A stretch of DNA of 64,000 bases from Calidifontibacillus erzurumensis (GCF_013303125.1 NZ_JABTTE010000022.1:1-64000), one strand, 5' to 3'. Positions 37,439 to 46,366 are shown, counted from the first letter of the stretch. The notes: generated by a model from the sequence alone, not told the origin. Program-made: numbers and translations.

Positions 37439-37484
37439 AAGGGTTCTACATATTAGCATATGACTAATATATAGACCCCTTTTG
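37439..37484 (+). terminator. Terminator of the TSUP gene
   Basis: A long stem (aagggttctacatattag / ctaatatatagacccctt) with a 7-nt loop is followed by TTTT. Confidence 0.85.
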
Positions 37485-37510
37485 TAATTAGGTTCATTAG
37501 TCGAAAACCG

Positions 37511-37769
37511 CTATATTTTATTCTTATTTAAAAAAAGTAACAGTTGGTGAAAACGTTGTTTCAATTTACTTTTTACCAATTCAATGCTATCAGGCAATTG
37601 GGACGGCAAGCAGCCATCCCTTAACAAAGGACATACATCTCCTTCACATTCATTGCGTAGGAAGTGTTCTCGCATCAGTAAAATGTTAGCTGTAAAGTTC
37701 GTTAGGTTTAGAAAATTTCATTACCTTTGCATTCTCACCGGACTTTCCAATGGAGTTAAGTCGGATCAT
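37511..37769 (-). pseudogene. Possible small frameshifted gene downstream of cotSA
   Basis: On the minus strand a 27-codon frame (37686-37769) starts with ATG behind AAAGGGGGTTGAG and ends at TAA. A second frame (37511-37675, 54 codons) continues in another register and contains CEGDVCPLLRDGCLPSQ and KSKLKQRFHQLL. A single frameshift near 37690 would join them into one protein of about 85 residues. The good ribosome binding site and coding-like second part suggest a decayed small gene. I recognise no family, and it could also be chance. Confidence 0.3.
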
Positions 37770-37824
37770 TCTCAACCCCCTTTGCCCTGCTACATGCCCG
37801 CAGACTAATAAATTCTATAAACAT

Positions 37825-38964
37825 TTAAGCCTGATTCCATACATCAAGCAATTCATTCGCTACTCGATCCCAAGTATATAATGAAATAGCTAAATCCCTG
37901 CTTTTGATGCCCATCTTTTTCATTAAGGACCGATCAGAGAGGATGTCTGAAATGGCTGTCACAAAATTTCTAGGATCTTCTGGATTCTCAACAATAAGAC
38001 CATTTTCTCTTGGAATAATAACTTCTGGATTGCCGCCTCTTGCAGTTGTAACAATCGGAAGGCCGGCTGCCATCGCTTCATAATGGACGCGTGCTAGTGG
38101 CTCCTGCCATATGGATGTGCATACAAATAGATCCGCTGCTGCAAACCAATTTTGAATTTCACTCGGATGCACAAAGCCTGTCGCCACAACGGGTACCGAA
38201 AGTCTTCTTGCCAATGATTTTACATATGCAATATAATCGGTTACATCATTTTGGCTGAACCATTTGCTTCCTACAACGACTAAAGCGATATCTTTATGCT
38301 TTTTCGCCAAGTCCGGCATCGCACGAATCAAACGGTCAACACCTTTGCTGACAGACAGTCTGCCAGCGAATAAAAGCACCGTTTTATTATCCAAGTTGTG
38401 CTCTTTCCGGATGTTGTCACGGATCTTTTTCATGTTCGGATGATTGGCAGGTAAAAAGCGATCAACATCAACGCCTGAATAAATCGTCCGAAGCTTCGGA
38501 GCTGCTTGCGGATAAAGCTCTTTAATGACATTACCTACATAATTGCTGACGGTCACAATTTTTGAAACTTCTTCTAATGCAGCTTCTGCTTCTCTTGGTG
38601 CAATTTTTTCGCGGTTAAACATATCATTATGCATGCTCAACGTAATTTTCGCATTTGGGGCTACTTGTCGAACTGGAAGGACTAAACGAGGACGGTTATA
38701 AATATGAATTAAGTCGAACTGATTGTTTTGCAAATATTGAACAACCCCATCCCGATAATTTTCAAGTGTTCCGCCAGGGATGCGCACATAATGTACGCCA
38801 TCAACCGTTTCTTCTTTTGGCAAAATATCTGCTTCAACACCTAGCACCGTTATATTATGCACTTTGCTTACATAGGGAAGAACACCGGCTATATACGTTT
38901 GAATCGCACCGCCAAGGACCGGAGGAACAGGTAATTTTTCCGTACAAATCATTAATACTTTCAT
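37825..38964 (-). CDS. cotSA: CotSA-type glycosyltransferase (spore coat)
   Basis: 379 residues, GT-B family 4. The start MKVLMICTEKLPVPPVLGGA is typical of CotSA. The donor domain has LLFAGRLSVSKGVDRLIRAM near 195-214 and the EX7E-type WQEPLARVHYEAMAAGLPIV near 288-307. In B. subtilis CotSA is deposited in the spore coat with CotS. Here its ATG overlaps the stop of a CotS-like gene, giving the same pair as one operon. Confidence 0.9.
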   Translation of the reverse strand: MKVLMICTEKLPVPPVLGGAIQTYIAGVLPYVSKVHNITVLGVEADILPKEETVDGVHYVRIPGGTLENYRDGVVQYLQNNQFDLIHIYNRPRLVLPVRQVAPNAKITLSMHNDMFNREKIAPREAEAALEEVSKIVTVSNYVGNVIKELYPQAAPKLRTIYSGVDVDRFLPANHPNMKKIRDNIRKEHNLDNKTVLLFAGRLSVSKGVDRLIRAMPDLAKKHKDIALVVVGSKWFSQNDVTDYIAYVKSLARRLSVPVVATGFVHPSEIQNWFAAADLFVCTSIWQEPLARVHYEAMAAGLPIVTTARGGNPEVIIPRENGLIVENPEDPRNFVTAISDILSDRSLMKKMGIKSRDLAISLYTWDRVANELLDVWNQA

Positions 38965-40379
38965 TTCTTCTTTTTCCCTTCCTTCTCTTTTTTCTTGTCC
39001 TTACCTTTACCTGATTTGTTATCTTTTTTATCCTTCGATTTCTTCCCTTTATCTTTATCGTTATTCTTTTTATCCTTCTTATCTTTTTTCCCATCATCTT
39101 TTTTCTTCTTGCTTTCTTTGCTTTCGGTTGTTTGAGCTGTTTCCATTTGTGGAGCATTTAGCGCAGTTTGTTTCATCTGTACAGCACTTTTTACGACAAC
39201 ATCATCTTGTATATTTAAATCTTTCATTAGCTGTTCAATGTTCATCGGTTCAAACTTTTCACGGTCTTTCCACAGTTCTTCTAATGCCGGCCATTTCGTC
39301 TTATCCGTTTCCACAATTGTATTAATTAAAGCCGCTGTTTCTTCGTTTAAAAATAACTCCGGCTCATATACGACTTCTTTAATATTTTTATAAAACTCAT
39401 TCGGCATTGCTAAATCGATCATTAATAAGTCATAGACTTCTCGTGAAATCGGATTTGCTTTATGATAGGCCTGAATCATTTCCCGAATCCAAGTGATATC
39501 CCAAGTAAATAAATCGGACATCGTTCCGGTAATTAATTTTCTTAAATCACGAATTGGAATATCATAAGCAACGCCATCCAAGTCAATGATCCACATGCCA
39601 TCAGCACCCATTTGACCGTTTGACCAGCCATAATCTTGGTGGACCAATCCCCAAAATTCGTTGCCAAGTTTCGTTAAATCATAATAGCGGGACTGTTGGA
39701 GCTCTGCGAGACCTTTTCTTGCCTGCTCTTCAAATTGGTCAACAACACTGAGCAACAAAGAGCTGGCTGGCATTTCTTTATAGGCATTGGCAATATTCCG
39801 AAACCAATCCATTTTTTCAACGACTTTTTTAAAGCTTTTCTCCCACTTAAAAAGCCGGGTTGGCCGTTCCGCTCCTTCAGGCGGCACATAGCCTTTACTT
39901 AAACGATGAAATTCCCCAAGTGCATAGCAAAGATGTTTTGCTCCTTCTAAATCTTTCGTTACAGGCATTAATGGCTCAATCCACTCAGCAACAAACCAAC
40001 ATTTGCCGCCAGCTACTAAATAGTTGGCTCCATCTTTTGTTTTAACAATTGGCGGAACATTCGCTTTCTGTACATTGACCAAATATTCTTGCGCACCTAA
40101 ACTAAACAGACTTCTTGTTGGCCTGCGGTGTAAAAGTTTCAAACTTTTAGGACCGTCGCTCGTTTCAAGCCTCCAAATAGCCCCCCCTTTATCCGATTTC
40201 GTTGTCACAACTGTCATGCTTTTTACAGAAAATGGGTAGTGTGTTAAAACTTCCTCCGCATATTGCACGATGTAATCAGGAACATAGAACACATCTTCTT
40301 CTGAACCTTCTTCCATCCTAAGCAATTCTTCTTCTACCCATGGTTCAATTAGTCTATTTTCCAGCTGCTGCTTTTTCAT
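38961..40379 (-). CDS. cotS: CotS-like spore coat kinase-fold protein with Lys-rich tail
   Basis: About 472 residues. The body resembles the CotS/YutH/CotI family of choline-kinase-like coat proteins: IVQYAEEVLTHYPFSVKSM, SLKLLHRRPTR, GLVHQDYGWSNGQM (catalytic-loop equivalent with HQDYGWSN) and WIIDLDGVAYDIPIRDL (metal-binding DLD). B. subtilis CotS is about 350 residues; the excess here is a tail of roughly 60 residues made almost only of Lys, Asp, Gly, Asn and Ser. ATG at 40379 follows GTGGAGGAAAG; an upstream extension has no site. A sigma-K-like promoter lies just before it. Probably a coat component expressed in the mother cell. Confidence 0.88.
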   Translation of the reverse strand: MKKQQLENRLIEPWVEEELLRMEEGSEEDVFYVPDYIVQYAEEVLTHYPFSVKSMTVVTTKSDKGGAIWRLETSDGPKSLKLLHRRPTRSLFSLGAQEYLVNVQKANVPPIVKTKDGANYLVAGGKCWFVAEWIEPLMPVTKDLEGAKHLCYALGEFHRLSKGYVPPEGAERPTRLFKWEKSFKKVVEKMDWFRNIANAYKEMPASSLLLSVVDQFEEQARKGLAELQQSRYYDLTKLGNEFWGLVHQDYGWSNGQMGADGMWIIDLDGVAYDIPIRDLRKLITGTMSDLFTWDITWIREMIQAYHKANPISREVYDLLMIDLAMPNEFYKNIKEVVYEPELFLNEETAALINTIVETDKTKWPALEELWKDREKFEPMNIEQLMKDLNIQDDVVVKSAVQMKQTALNAPQMETAQTTESKESKKKKDDGKKDKKDKKNNDKDKGKKSKDKKDNKSGKGKDKKKEKEGKKKK

Positions 40380-40430
40380 ACTTTCCTCCACAATAAAATA
40401 ATCTTCCTCAGATTGTTCCAACTTCCTTAT

Positions 40431-40457
40431 TAAGCTATGAAAAATAACTAATCGTGT
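40431..40457 (-). promoter_or_regulatory. Sigma-K-like promoter of cotS-cotSA
   Basis: On the minus strand CATAGCTTA (40431-40439) matches the sigma-K -10 consensus CATANNNTA exactly. An AC dinucleotide (40456-40457) stands 16 nt upstream at the -35 position. It lies about 50 nt before the cotS start codon. Confidence 0.6.
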
Positions 40458-40623
40458 ATAGACAACCAAATCAGGTATATTTCAATTAGATTACCTATTT
40501 TTGTAAAAATAGGTTCAAAAAAGGTCGATGCTAAACGAAACCCTCATTCAAAAAGCGTTTGGAAGTCATAGGAATATAGAAAAAATTCTTGAGACAGTTT
40601 GAAGAAAGGGGGAAAATGAAATT

Positions 40624-41613
40624 TTGAATGAACAGACAAAGTCTTATATTTTTGTAACAGGCAGCGCTGGCTTCATCGGTTTTCATTTGGCAAGAAGATT
40701 GTTAGAGGAAGGATATCATGTACTCGGCCTTGATAATATCAATGATTATTACGATCCAACATTAAAATGGGACCGCTTAAAGATTTTAAAAGCATATAAA
40801 AATTTCACTTTTATAAAAGGGTCACTTGAAAATCTTGAGTTGCTAGAAAGCCTGTTTGAACAATACAACTTGCCGATTGTTGTTCATTTGGCAGCCCAAG
40901 CCGGGGTTAGATACAGCCTTAAAAATCCGCATCAATATATCCAATCCAATCTCGTCGGTTTTATGAATATATTGGAATGTTGTAAAGATAAGAAAGTGGA
41001 GCATCTCCTATATGCTTCTTCAAGTTCTGTCTACGGAAATAATAAAAAAATACCTTTTTCTATTCATGATGAAGTAAACGAACCAATTAGCGTCTATGCA
41101 GCAACGAAAAGAGCAAATGAACTGCTCGCTTTTACGTATAGTCATTTATACAAACTGCCTACAACAGGACTGAGGTTTTTTACGGTATATGGTCCTTGGG
41201 GAAGACCGGATATGGCATTATTTTCATTTACAAAAGCAATATTAAACGATCAGCCAATTGAAATTTATAATTATGGACATATGAAAAGAGACTTCACATA
41301 TATCGATGATATTATTGAACCGATCATGCGACTGGTAAAAAAAGGGCCCCCAACAGACAAAACCCCTCCTTATAAAATTTATAACCTCGGTCATAACAAG
41401 CCCGTTTTATTATCGGACTTTATTAAAACACTTGAAAAAAAGCTTGGGAAACAAGCGCATAAAATTTATTTACCTCTCCAACCCGGTGATGTCACCGAAA
41501 CATATGCCGATATAAACGAGCTCATTCAAGATCTATCGTACCAGCCACAAGTATCCATTGAAGAAGGAATTGAAAATTTCGTCACCTGGTACAAAAGTTA
41601 CTACAAATCATGA
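40624..41613 (+). CDS. NAD-dependent sugar epimerase (UDP-glucuronate 4-epimerase type)
   Basis: 329 residues, extended short-chain dehydrogenase fold. The NAD loop is TGSAGFIGFHLA near residues 12-23, the active site is YASSSSVYG plus YAATKRANE (Tyr/Lys), and the substrate region is GRPDMALFSFTKAIL followed by MKRDFTYIDDI. This combination is characteristic of UDP-glucuronate/UDP-glucose 4-epimerases. It would convert the UDP-glucuronate from Ugd into UDP-galacturonate. TTG start behind AAAGGGGG. It is divergent from cotS; B. subtilis YtcB is a comparable gene at the coat-sugar locus. Confidence 0.87.
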   Translation: MNEQTKSYIFVTGSAGFIGFHLARRLLEEGYHVLGLDNINDYYDPTLKWDRLKILKAYKNFTFIKGSLENLELLESLFEQYNLPIVVHLAAQAGVRYSLKNPHQYIQSNLVGFMNILECCKDKKVEHLLYASSSSVYGNNKKIPFSIHDEVNEPISVYAATKRANELLAFTYSHLYKLPTTGLRFFTVYGPWGRPDMALFSFTKAILNDQPIEIYNYGHMKRDFTYIDDIIEPIMRLVKKGPPTDKTPPYKIYNLGHNKPVLLSDFIKTLEKKLGKQAHKIYLPLQPGDVTETYADINELIQDLSYQPQVSIEEGIENFVTWYKSYYKS

Positions 41614-41732
41614 AAATTTCTTTTCAACGTGAAGCCCAACATATGATGAATAAGCATAATCTTGGTATGATAATGAATAGATAAACGTACAAGCTTATTC
41701 GTCGATGGACCCGTTTGAAAGGGGGAACTTTC

Positions 41733-43493
41733 ATGATTGAATTATTGATTACAATGATTGAGAGGCTCGGGATCATTGTTACAATTGCTTTCATTTTAAC
41801 GAGATTTAAATTTTTCCGGGATATGATTTATCAAGAAGAACTAAATAGTGTCCAAAAAATAAAAGCGACTATTTTTTTCGGTTTTTTCGGCATTATCGGT
41901 ACTTATACCGGCGTCAGCCTCGATACCGTCAGCCAACAATTTGGCCGTTGGTCCGTCGCCCTTTCCGCCAATGAAGCGATTGCCAATTCACGGGTAATCG
42001 GCATTGTATTAGCAGGGCTTCTTGGAGGCTATAAAGTAGGAATCGGCGCCGGTTTAATCGCCGGCATCCACCGCTTTACATTAGGAGGCTTTACTGCTTT
42101 TTCTTGCGGTTTGGCTACCATTATTGCCGGCATTCTTGCCGGCGCCCTTTATCGGAAAGAACGCCATGTCAATACATCAACAGCTTTTTTCGTTGGTTCG
42201 CTTGCAGAAACCATACAAATGGGGATTATTCTTCTTTTTTCCCGTCCACTTGATAAAGCGTGGACATTAGTGGAAATGATCGGCATACCGATGATATTAG
42301 CTAACGGATTAGGCTGTGCCCTATTTTTGTTAATTATTAAAAGCATGGTCAATGAAGAAGAGAAAACAGGAGCTGTACAAGCCCAGAAAACGTTGCGCAT
42401 TGCCCAACAAACGATTACATACTTAAGAAACGGGCTCAATTATACGTCGGCAGAAGCCGTTTGCAACATTATCCATCATGAATTGCAAACTCTCGCTGTT
42501 GCTATGACTAATCGAACTGAAATTCTCGCCCATGTCGGAATGGGAAATGATCACCATCGTCCGCGTAATCCAATCCAAACACAAATTACAATGGATGCAT
42601 TGAAACAAGGAAAAATTGTCGTTGCAAACCAAAGGGCCATCCACTGCCGTGTAGAAGAATGTCCGCTTGGCGCCGTCGTCATTGCCCCGCTAAAACAACG
42701 CGGCAAAACCATTGGCACATTAAAATTTTATTTCCGTTCGGAAAAAGAAATAACGAACGTAGTCATGGAACTTATATCTGGACTTAGCTCCATGATGAGC
42801 AACCAACTGGAATTAGCTGATGCTGATAAAGCTTACCAGCTAGCAAAAGATGCTGAAATAAAGGCGCTGCAAGCACAAATTAGCCCGCATTTCTTATTTA
42901 ACACATTAAACACGATCAGCTCACTTATACGGATCGACCCAATGAAAGCACGAAAAGTATTAATTTCTTTATCTCATTACTTGCGGCAAAACTTGACTGT
43001 CACAACAAAAAGCATCACAACCCTTGCAGAGGAACTAAACCATGTAAAAGCATATTTAGCCATTGAAGAAGTGAGATTTGTAAATAAATTAACCGTTGTT
43101 TACGACATTGACCAAGGCGCACTAAGTCAAAACATTCCACCTTTGACATTGCAGCCAATCGTTGAAAATTCAATTAAACACGGTTTTAAAAACAAAGAAA
43201 ATAACTGTCTTATAAAAATTACGATCAAAAAAGAACAGGATTTCACTCACATTAAAGTTGAAGATAATGGCCATGGAATGAAAAAAGAAAGGACAGAATC
43301 AATTGGTCAACCGTATCTATCATCCAAACAAGGAAGCGGCCTTGCTTTATACAATGTCAATCGCAGACTAACGATGATGTTCGGGGAAGAAGCTGCTTTA
43401 AAAATAAAAAGCAGCCCCGATGAGGGTACCGAAGTTGCTTTCACAATTCCATATGTAGAAACAGCAAAAAAAGCTGATGCAAAAAGCATGTAG
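41733..43493 (+). CDS. lytS: LytS-type sensor histidine kinase
   Basis: 586 residues. The N-terminal 200 residues are the multi-helix 5TMR_LYT sensor (GVSLDTVS, GGYKVGIGAGLIAGIHR). A GAF domain (about 225-355) and a LytS-type kinase domain follow, with phospho-acceptor H386 in QISPHFLFNTLNTI, the N-box PIVENSIKHG and G-box GSGLALYNVNRR. It senses cell-envelope or pyruvate-like signals in relatives. Start ATG at 41733 behind AAAGGGGGAAC. The cognate lytT lies downstream but in the opposite direction. Confidence 0.93.
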   Translation: MIELLITMIERLGIIVTIAFILTRFKFFRDMIYQEELNSVQKIKATIFFGFFGIIGTYTGVSLDTVSQQFGRWSVALSANEAIANSRVIGIVLAGLLGGYKVGIGAGLIAGIHRFTLGGFTAFSCGLATIIAGILAGALYRKERHVNTSTAFFVGSLAETIQMGIILLFSRPLDKAWTLVEMIGIPMILANGLGCALFLLIIKSMVNEEEKTGAVQAQKTLRIAQQTITYLRNGLNYTSAEAVCNIIHHELQTLAVAMTNRTEILAHVGMGNDHHRPRNPIQTQITMDALKQGKIVVANQRAIHCRVEECPLGAVVIAPLKQRGKTIGTLKFYFRSEKEITNVVMELISGLSSMMSNQLELADADKAYQLAKDAEIKALQAQISPHFLFNTLNTISSLIRIDPMKARKVLISLSHYLRQNLTVTTKSITTLAEELNHVKAYLAIEEVRFVNKLTVVYDIDQGALSQNIPPLTLQPIVENSIKHGFKNKENNCLIKITIKKEQDFTHIKVEDNGHGMKKERTESIGQPYLSSKQGSGLALYNVNRRLTMMFGEEAALKIKSSPDEGTEVAFTIPYVETAKKADAKSM

Positions 43494-43517
43494 AACACTT
43501 TTTTCATCAGCTCTTTT
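43470..43517 (+). terminator. Terminator of lytS
   Basis: The stem aagctgatg / catcagct with T residues on the 3' side overlaps the last codons of lytS. Its loop is long (about 25 nt). Confidence 0.6.
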
Positions 43518-43747
43518 ATGAAAGGTTGTTTGTCCAATTTGCGGGCGTGATTTTTTGCAAAGAAAATAAATCATGCTCGCTTTTGCTATACAGGTTGAAA
43601 GTATGCAAATATTCTGTTCTTTAAAAATCGTTAAAAGGCATCCCAGACCTCATGATAAGGAGTCGAACAATCTATCACGTTGATCCGCTAGCTTACATAA
43701 GAGCCGACTTCACTCGCCTCCACAAAAGGATCAAAATGCGCGTCCTT

Positions 43748-44488
43748 TTAAATCTCCAACTTCTTTCTTAACGCTTTTACATAATTGCGGCTAACCGATA
43801 ACAATTCTTTTCTACCTTCAATTTTCAATTGATACGCACCATTAAACCAAGGCGTCAATTTTGTAATATATTTCAAATTAACGAGATAGCCTTTATGGAT
43901 CCGGAAGAAATCATACATGCTTAATCTTGATTCCAAGTCTTTCAGCGGTGTTTTCATTTCGTACTCGCCAGATTTGGCAATGATCTTTGTAACTTTATCA
44001 TCGCGAAAAATATAAAGAATCTCACTCGGGTCAAGATAAAATATTTCCCCTTCCGATTCCACTGCAAGCTTGCCCGTTGGCTTTCCACCGCCTTGATCTT
44101 GGGATTGAACAGTCATTCCTAACTTTCTTTCAATCCGCTCAACCGTTTCTTTTAATTGGTTTTCATCAAAAGGTTTTAATAAATAATCTATGGCATCATA
44201 TCGGAAAGCTTCAACAGCAAATTGCGGATATGCCGTCGCAAATACAACGAGCGGCGGTTTTTTTAGCTCATTTAATGCTTTTGCCGCCTCAATCCCGCTC
44301 ATTCGAGGCATTTCCACATCTAAAAAAACAACATCAGGCTGCAGCTGAATCGCTTTCATAATAGCACTTTCCCCCGATTCAGCTTCCCCAATTATTTGAA
44401 TGTTCGGATACGATTGTAATAAAAACTTCAATTCATCACGGCTATATAGTTCATCGTCAACAATGAGAGTTTTAATGTAAGATTCCAT
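43748..44488 (-). CDS. lytT: LytTR family response regulator
   Basis: 246 residues. The receiver domain (1-120) has the acidic pair VDDE, the phospho-acceptor Asp in VVFLDVEMPRMSG and Lys in LLKPFD. The C-terminal LytTR DNA-binding domain (about 140-245) has FYLDPSEILYIF and SMYDFFRIHKGYLVNLKYI. It is the expected partner of the adjacent LytS, but the two genes converge rather than forming an operon. No lrgAB-like target is in this window. Confidence 0.93.
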   Translation of the reverse strand: MESYIKTLIVDDELYSRDELKFLLQSYPNIQIIGEAESGESAIMKAIQLQPDVVFLDVEMPRMSGIEAAKALNELKKPPLVVFATAYPQFAVEAFRYDAIDYLLKPFDENQLKETVERIERKLGMTVQSQDQGGGKPTGKLAVESEGEIFYLDPSEILYIFRDDKVTKIIAKSGEYEMKTPLKDLESRLSMYDFFRIHKGYLVNLKYITKLTPWFNGAYQLKIEGRKELLSVSRNYVKALRKKLEI

Positions 44489-44866
44489 ATATTATGCAGA
44501 GCCTGCCTTTTTTACTTTAATTTGTTCACGTTTGAAAAAATTACATCATTTCCAAACAAACTTGACAAGTCTAATTATAAAAAAATTATTGGATTCATTG
44601 AAAACATTAATTTGATTTTTTACCCATCACTTGGGTTTGCCCAGCCTTGGCGAAGACTACACGAATATCTGGATCGCATTTTCAATACAGGAACGTCCTT
44701 CTCTCATCCCAATGGTAGATCAACATATGGATAATTTCAGTCACTATTTAGTATTTACAGTTTTTTCACTAATACATGGAAGAATGAATTTTATATTTTT
44801 CGTATCAGTACTTGTTCGCTAAGTTCATCTCCCTATTTCCTAAACACGCTGAAACAATAAAAATAA
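44489..44866. other. Intergenic region, lytT / serA
   Basis: About 380 bp of promoter and spacer. Overlapping frames on the + strand (44522-44822) show no ribosome binding site and no recognisable protein. I see nothing else apart from the serA terminator listed next. Confidence 0.4.
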
Positions 44867-44902
44867 GGCGTTCAGAAATCAATCATTTGACTTCTAAACG
44901 CC
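44855..44902 (-). terminator. Terminator of serA
   Basis: A minus-strand stem ggcgtttagaa / ttctgaacgcc (44867-44902) with one mismatch is followed by a T-rich tail. It lies just after the serA stop. Confidence 0.85.
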
Positions 44903-44916
44903 CCTTGCGCTTTCAA

Positions 44917-46116
44917 TTAATAAATATTGACAGTAATAACACCATCGATATTTTTAATTTTTTCTTCAATATTTGGAACGATATCGCCGTTTACTTTATC
45001 GTCGATGTCAATCATTGTGTATGCATAGTCGCCGCGGCTGCGGTTCACCATATCAGCAATGTTCAAGTTATAGTTTGAAATAGCAGCTGTAAATTGGCCA
45101 ACCATGTTTGGCACATTTTTATGGAAGATCGCAAAACGGCGTCTGCCAGTGTATTCCAAATAAGCATTTGGGAAGTTTACAGAGTTTTTAATATTTCCTG
45201 TTTCTAAAAACTCTTTCAACTGGCGAGCTGCCATGATTGCGCAGTTTTCTTCAGATTCTACTGTAGATGCACCAAGATGTGGGATTGCCACTGCATTTTT
45301 CATGTTCAATACATTTTCATTTGGGAAGTCTGTCACATACTTGCCTACTTTTCCACTTTCAAGAGCTTCAGCCATATCTGCTTCATTTACAAGCTCACCA
45401 CGAGAGAAGTTCAAAATATGAACGCCATCTTTCATAAGGCTGAATGTTTCTTTATTGAACATGCCTCTTGTGCTGTCTGTTAATGGAACGTGAACTGTAA
45501 TATAATCACTATTTGCAAAAAGTTGTTCAATTGTCATCGCACGTTGTACTTTTCTAGATAATTTCCAGGCTGTTTCAACAGAGATGTATGGATCATATCC
45601 GATAACATCCATATCTAAATCAAGTGCATCATTAGCAACAAGTGCCCCAATCGCACCTAAACCGATCACACCAAGTGTTTTTCCTTTAATTTCTTTACCA
45701 ACAAACTGTTTCTTACCTGCTTCAACAAGCTTAGGAATTTCGTCTCCTTGGCCTGCCAAAGATTTTACCCACTGAATACCAGCAAATAGATTACGAGAAG
45801 AAGCAATAAGAGATGTCAAAACAAGTTCTTTTACTGCATTAGCATTTGCACCAGGTGTGTTAAATACTACAATCCCGCGTTCCGTACATTTATCAACAGG
45901 GATATTGTTCACACCTGCGCCAGCACGTGCAATTGCTTTTAAATTATCGCCTAGTTCCATCGCATGCATATTAAAGCTGCGTACAAGAATAGCATCTGGA
46001 TTTTCATTGTCATTATCGATTGTATAGTTTTCCGTATTAAAAACACTTAGTCCACTTTCAGCGATATTATTCAATGTTTTAATCGTTTTGACTTGGTCTA
46101 AAGTGACTGTATTCAT
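44917..46116 (-). CDS. serA: D-3-phosphoglycerate dehydrogenase
   Basis: The first committed enzyme of serine synthesis, 399 residues. It has the D-2-hydroxyacid dehydrogenase fold: RAGAGVNNIPVDKC near 67-80, NAD loop GVIGLGAIGALVA near 152-164, catalytic FSRGELV Arg region near 237 and HLGAST His near 286. A C-terminal ACT domain (IFHKNVPNMVGQFTAAISNY to the end) is typical for serine feedback. It resembles the short SerA forms. Preceded by a ZTP riboswitch and terminator. Confidence 0.94.
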   Translation of the reverse strand: MNTVTLDQVKTIKTLNNIAESGLSVFNTENYTIDNDNENPDAILVRSFNMHAMELGDNLKAIARAGAGVNNIPVDKCTERGIVVFNTPGANANAVKELVLTSLIASSRNLFAGIQWVKSLAGQGDEIPKLVEAGKKQFVGKEIKGKTLGVIGLGAIGALVANDALDLDMDVIGYDPYISVETAWKLSRKVQRAMTIEQLFANSDYITVHVPLTDSTRGMFNKETFSLMKDGVHILNFSRGELVNEADMAEALESGKVGKYVTDFPNENVLNMKNAVAIPHLGASTVESEENCAIMAARQLKEFLETGNIKNSVNFPNAYLEYTGRRRFAIFHKNVPNMVGQFTAAISNYNLNIADMVNRSRGDYAYTMIDIDDKVNGDIVPNIEEKIKNIDGVITVNIY

Positions 46117-46257
46117 CGTCGTATTACTCCCTTTTTATTTTAATAGTAATCTCAAATTCCAAATAATTAAAAAATTCATCCTACCAACATAGTAACCTAT
46201 TCATCTCAAAATTTCGACATTCAATTATTTCCTCCATCAACCTCCTGTAAACATAAA

Positions 46258-46288
46258 GAGGTAAGGGTTCTTCTTCATCCCTTACCTC
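46258..46288 (-). terminator. Terminator of the ZTP riboswitch
   Basis: A perfect 10-bp stem (gaggtaaggg / cccttacctc) with an 11-nt loop is followed on the minus strand by tttatgttt. It directly abuts the aptamer. Confidence 0.85.
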
Positions 46289-46366
46289 AGCCCAGGCGAA
46301 CGGCTATCAACGTCGCTATGTGCTCCCTCACGGTTATTTCCGCGTTCGCCAGTCACACATAGCCCC
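46289..46366 (-). promoter_or_regulatory. ZTP (pfl) riboswitch upstream of serA
   Basis: Minus-strand landmarks of the pfl motif appear in order: tgactggcgaacg, then ggaaataacc, gggagcacatag, and the 3' signature ccgttcgcctgggc. P1 is ctatgtg pairing with cacatag. The pseudoknot partners are the usual cgaacg / cgttcg type. ZTP accumulates when 10-formyl-tetrahydrofolate is short, and the switch normally raises expression of one-carbon genes. SerA supplies serine, the main one-carbon source, so the placement makes sense. Confidence 0.92.

Noticed and set aside
38655-39014. 119-codon + strand frame opposite cotSA/cotS
   Set aside because: It is antisense to two strongly supported genes; the open length is a by-product of the Lys-rich tail coding.
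40567-40576. CATAGGAATA as sigma-K -10 for the epimerase gene
   Set aside because: The spacing is one base too long for CATANNNTA and no AC is correctly placed, so it was not called.
44522-44822. Overlapping + strand frames between lytT and serA
   Set aside because: No ribosome binding site, no recognisable protein, and alternate frames are equally open.
46181-46237. 18-codon frame (MEEIIECRN start) between the ZTP terminator and serA
   Set aside because: The SD is only 3 nt from the ATG and nothing else supports translation; the riboswitch explains the leader.
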